Below are positions 61,777-64,000 of a stretch of 64,000 nt of DNA, in pieces. The notes beneath the pieces are model-generated. The model was not told where the DNA came from. It searched no databases and saw nothing but the letters and a program-made list of their open reading frames with translations. This DNA comes from Providencia sp. R33 (GTDB lineage Bacteria; Pseudomonadota; Gammaproteobacteria; Enterobacterales; Enterobacteriaceae). A program made the position numbers and the translations under genes. Location: positions 2,170,001-2,234,000 of the forward strand of contig NZ_CP072453.1 of assembly GCF_019343475.1 (NCBI RefSeq), given 5' to 3'. Within the stretch, counting starts at the first letter, position 1. The number at the start of each line of letters is the position of its first letter.

Positions 61777-62826
61777 ATGACTACTGTAACTACCCTAACG
61801 ATCCGCCGCCCTGATGATTGGCATGTTCATTTTCGCGATGATGATATGTTAAGAACGGTCGTTCCCTACACCAGTGAGTTTTTTGGCCGCGCGATTGTGA
61901 TGCCAAATTTAGTTCCGCCCGTCACAACCGTTGAGACCGCTAAAGCGTACCGTGAGCGCATTATCCAAGCAGTTCCACAAGGTCAGCAATTTACCCCACT
62001 TATGACCTGCTACCTGACGGATGGAACAGACCCTGTTGAGCTTATCCGTGGCTTTCAAGAAGGCGTCTTTACCGCGTGTAAATTATACCCAGCCAATGCA
62101 ACAACTAATTCAAGTCATGGGGTTTCTGATATCAAGAAAATATACCCTGTGCTGGCCGCAATGGAAAAAGCAGGTATGCCGCTGTTAATTCATGGTGAAG
62201 TCACTGCTAACCATATTGATATTTTTGACCGTGAAGCACTATTTATTGAACAAATAATGCAACCGTTACGCGCTCAGTTCCCGAACTTAAAAGTGGTATT
62301 CGAACACATCACAACAAAAGAAGCCGCACAATATGTTCTGGAGGCCAATGAATTTACCGCAGCGACACTAACACCTCAGCACCTGATGTTTAACCGTAAT
62401 CATATGTTGGTGGGTGGCGTAAGACCGCACCTATTCTGTTTGCCAATCTTAAAGCGTAACATTCACCAAGAAGCTCTTCGTTCTGCTGTTGCATCGGGTT
62501 GTGACCGTTTCTTTTTAGGAACTGATACTGCTCCGCATGTGCAGTCACGCAAAGAATCCTCTTGCGGATGTGCTGGGGTATTTAATGCTCCAACAGCACT
62601 GGCCGCTTATGCAACCGTATTTGAGGAATTAGATGCTTTAGCGCACTTTGAAGCATTTTGCTCATTGAATGGTCCTAAATTCTATAATTTACCTGTCAAT
62701 GAAGGCTATATCACCTTAACTAAAGAACAAAATATCACTTGCGAGTCCATCGATTGTTGTAATGATAAGTTAATCCCGTTCTTAGCCGGTGAAGATTCTC
62801 GCTGGTCAATTGCTATCGCAAAATAG
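61777..62826 (+). CDS. pyrC: PyrC, dihydroorotase
   Basis: Third step of pyrimidine synthesis: reversible cyclisation of carbamoyl aspartate to dihydroorotate. The 349-residue class II enzyme has RRPDDWHVHFRDDD (metal His16 and His18), the carbamylated Lys in CKLYPANATTNS, LIHGEVT, VFEHITT and FFLGTDTAPH. The start at 61777 (MTTVTTLTIR) follows GGAG by 8 bp; the open frame extends upstream through the tRNA and is not translated there. A terminator follows at 62854. Confidence 0.97.
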   Translation: MTTVTTLTIRRPDDWHVHFRDDDMLRTVVPYTSEFFGRAIVMPNLVPPVTTVETAKAYRERIIQAVPQGQQFTPLMTCYLTDGTDPVELIRGFQEGVFTACKLYPANATTNSSHGVSDIKKIYPVLAAMEKAGMPLLIHGEVTANHIDIFDREALFIEQIMQPLRAQFPNLKVVFEHITTKEAAQYVLEANEFTAATLTPQHLMFNRNHMLVGGVRPHLFCLPILKRNIHQEALRSAVASGCDRFFLGTDTAPHVQSRKESSCGCAGVFNAPTALAAYATVFEELDALAHFEAFCSLNGPKFYNLPVNEGYITLTKEQNITCESIDCCNDKLIPFLAGEDSRWSIAIAK

Positions 62827-62853
62827 GCGCTAAAAACCTATTTTAATCTTTAT

Positions 62854-62880
62854 AAGGGAAGCTTTTTTTGCTTCCCTTTG
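62854..62880 (+). terminator. Terminator of pyrC
   Basis: Stem AAGGGAAGC / GCTTCCCTT with a T-rich loop, about 27 bp after the stop; the T-run after the stem is short. Confidence 0.75.
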
Positions 62881-63061
62881 CTATTTTTCCAAATTTACTC
62901 ACTTCATTTATGCATTTATTGTCATTTAGGTAAAAAAATATTTTATTTACTTCCTTATTAAGGAAATCTCCTTATACTGAAAGTGGATTCATTCCAAGAA
63001 CTTTGCTCTTAGTCAGTTATAGATATTTATTATTTATCACGCTGTTTGATTAGGAGGTTTT

Positions 63062-63316
63062 ATGAATAGAAAAGATGATGTCATTCAAACTCACCCAGTA
63101 GTTGGCTGGGACATCAGCACCGTAGAAGCCTATGATGCTATGATGTTGCGTCTGCACTACCTCCCCGAACAAGATAAAAACTCAGGCGATGCTGTCGTGG
63201 ACAAAACCATGTGGCTTACTACTGATGTCGCAAAACAATTGATTGATATTCTTCAAGCTGGCGTGGATAAGATAGAGTCAGGGGAATACATCGAATTTAA
63301 TTTTAAAACACACTAA
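63062..63316 (+). CDS. bssS: BssS, biofilm regulatory protein
   Basis: 84-residue protein nearly collinear with E. coli BssS (YceP): DVIQTHPVVGWDISTVEAYD, MMLRLHYLPEQ and TMWLTTDVAKQLIDILQAGV. The family is linked to biofilm formation through indole and AI-2 signalling, with unclear mechanism. TAGGAGG precedes the ATG. The pyrC-bssS neighbourhood is also found in E. coli, where dinI lies between. Confidence 0.93.
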   Translation: MNRKDDVIQTHPVVGWDISTVEAYDAMMLRLHYLPEQDKNSGDAVVDKTMWLTTDVAKQLIDILQAGVDKIESGEYIEFNFKTH

Positions 63317-63376
63317 ACGTTTAAATGGATATTTGAGTTTTCAATATCCATTCCTTAAATTTATTGTTCACCAACG

Positions 63377-63408
63377 AAGTAGTTATATTATATATAACTA
63401 CTTTTTTA
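63377..63408 (+). terminator. Terminator of bssS
   Basis: Stem AAGTAGTTATAT / ATATAACTACTT with a short loop followed by TTTTTATT. A second, weaker inverted repeat (AATGGATATT / AATATCCATT, 63324-63352) precedes it. Confidence 0.85.
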
Positions 63409-63533
63409 TTTTTATAGTTTTGGTCAAGTTTAATTTTAATTAACGATTTCATTCTTTATTTTTATTACTCCTCAGTTGACTTTTCTAGCTATTCCCCTTT
63501 ATTGTAATACTTTTTCGAACAAGGACGTTCCCA

Positions 63534-64000
63534 ATGAAGATATTAGTTATTGATGAGTGTTATTATACAAGGCTTGGTATTACTGAATATTTATCAAAGA
63601 ATAAAAATTTAAACTTTATTAGTACAGGCTGCTTAGATGATGCTATTAAATCTATAAATAAAAATTCACCAAATATTGTTCTTGTTAATTTAACCTATTA
63701 TTGCCACTACTCAAATTATTGCCCAACCTTACGAGGGCTGTTAAATTTATCAAGTAATATTCGATTTTATATCTATATCAACGCCCCTTACCCACAAACA
63801 GACAATCCATTGTTATTAAAAGATAATTTCTTTATTTTATCTAAAAATATTATCATAAAAACATTGGATAGAGTAATTAATGACTATGCGCAAATAGAAA
63901 AAATAACAAAGTTAGCCAATAATACAGAAACATCTATATTTACCGTAAAAGAACAAAAGATAATTAATAACTGGATGAATGAAATACCAAATCATATTAT
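63534..64000 (+). CDS. rcsA: RcsA-like transcription regulator (5' part, cut by the window end)
   Basis: The frame starts at ATG 63534 with AAGGAC upstream and runs open for 155 codons to the window edge. The N-terminus MKILVIDECYYTRLGITEYL matches RcsA (DxCxYTRLGxTxYL), and the region FTVKEQKIINNWMNEIP starts the LuxR-type helix-turn-helix. RcsA partners RcsB to control capsule synthesis and to repress flhDC. The receiver-like domain lacks a usual phospho-acceptor context, as in RcsA. The symbol is provisional because the C-terminal domain is not visible. Confidence 0.8.
   Translation, partial: MKILVIDECYYTRLGITEYLSKNKNLNFISTGCLDDAIKSINKNSPNIVLVNLTYYCHYSNYCPTLRGLLNLSSNIRFYIYINAPYPQTDNPLLLKDNFFILSKNIIIKTLDRVINDYAQIEKITKLANNTETSIFTVKEQKIINNWMNEIPNHI

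Overview
The window looks like a chromosomal segment of a low-GC member of the Morganellaceae, most likely Providencia. The proteins resemble enterobacterial orthologues (FlhDC, CheA, PutA, CycA, FliZ, YlaC, BssS, RcsA), the codons and spacers are AT-rich, an ERIC repeat is present, and a type I-F CRISPR-Cas locus adjoins a Proteus/Providencia-style flagellar block. The genus is an inference from remembered protein similarity; no search was run.

Positions 1-10,764: a complete type I-F CRISPR-Cas system on the minus strand, ordered array 2 (9 repeats), cas1, cas2-3 fusion, csy1, csy2, csy3, cas6f, array 1 (21 repeats). Both arrays read on the minus strand, have leaders on their right and degenerate repeats on their left (oldest) ends. 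The oldest spacer of array 2 matches the 3' half of a CAU-anticodon tRNA, and the pairing of that tRNA's anticodon stem predicts a CC PAM next to the protospacer.

Positions 10,765-22,918: flagellar rod, hook and hook-filament genes. flgBCDEFGHIJ and flgKL lie on the minus strand; flgA and flgMN diverge on the plus strand. An FlhDC-type box lies between flgB and flgA, sigma-28 promoters precede flgM and flgK, and an ERIC element separates flgA from flgM. Positions 22,919-28,800: flhBA (export gate) is bracketed by a RelE/HigB-like plus XRE toxin-antitoxin pair on one side and by ccdAB, a zinc-ribbon gene and an orphan XRE antitoxin on the other.

Positions 28,879-41,030: flhD-flhC-motA-motB-cheA-cheW-two receptors-cheR-cheB-cheY-cheZ, all on the minus strand. 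A sigma-28 promoter sits inside the end of flhC, and an inverted repeat covers the motA ribosome binding site. Upstream of flhD is about 1.6 kb of AT-rich non-coding DNA with a perfect FNR-type palindrome.

Positions 42,638-44,120: a small accessory patch (orphan HicB, a secreted TolA-C-like protein, an IS3-like end remnant) next to tRNA-Lys(CUU). Then come cycA and the divergent putP/putA pair with PutA operator hexamers between them, an isolated fliZ, a small lipoprotein, an unrecognised gene, and the mgtC-mgtB virulence/magnesium operon with a candidate leader peptide.

Positions 58,800-64,000: a small hypothetical gene, a cold-shock protein, ylaC, three tRNA-Asn(GUU) copies each with its own promoter and terminator and a decayed LysR gene between copies 2 and 3, pyrC, bssS, and the 5' part of an rcsA-like regulator cut by the window edge.
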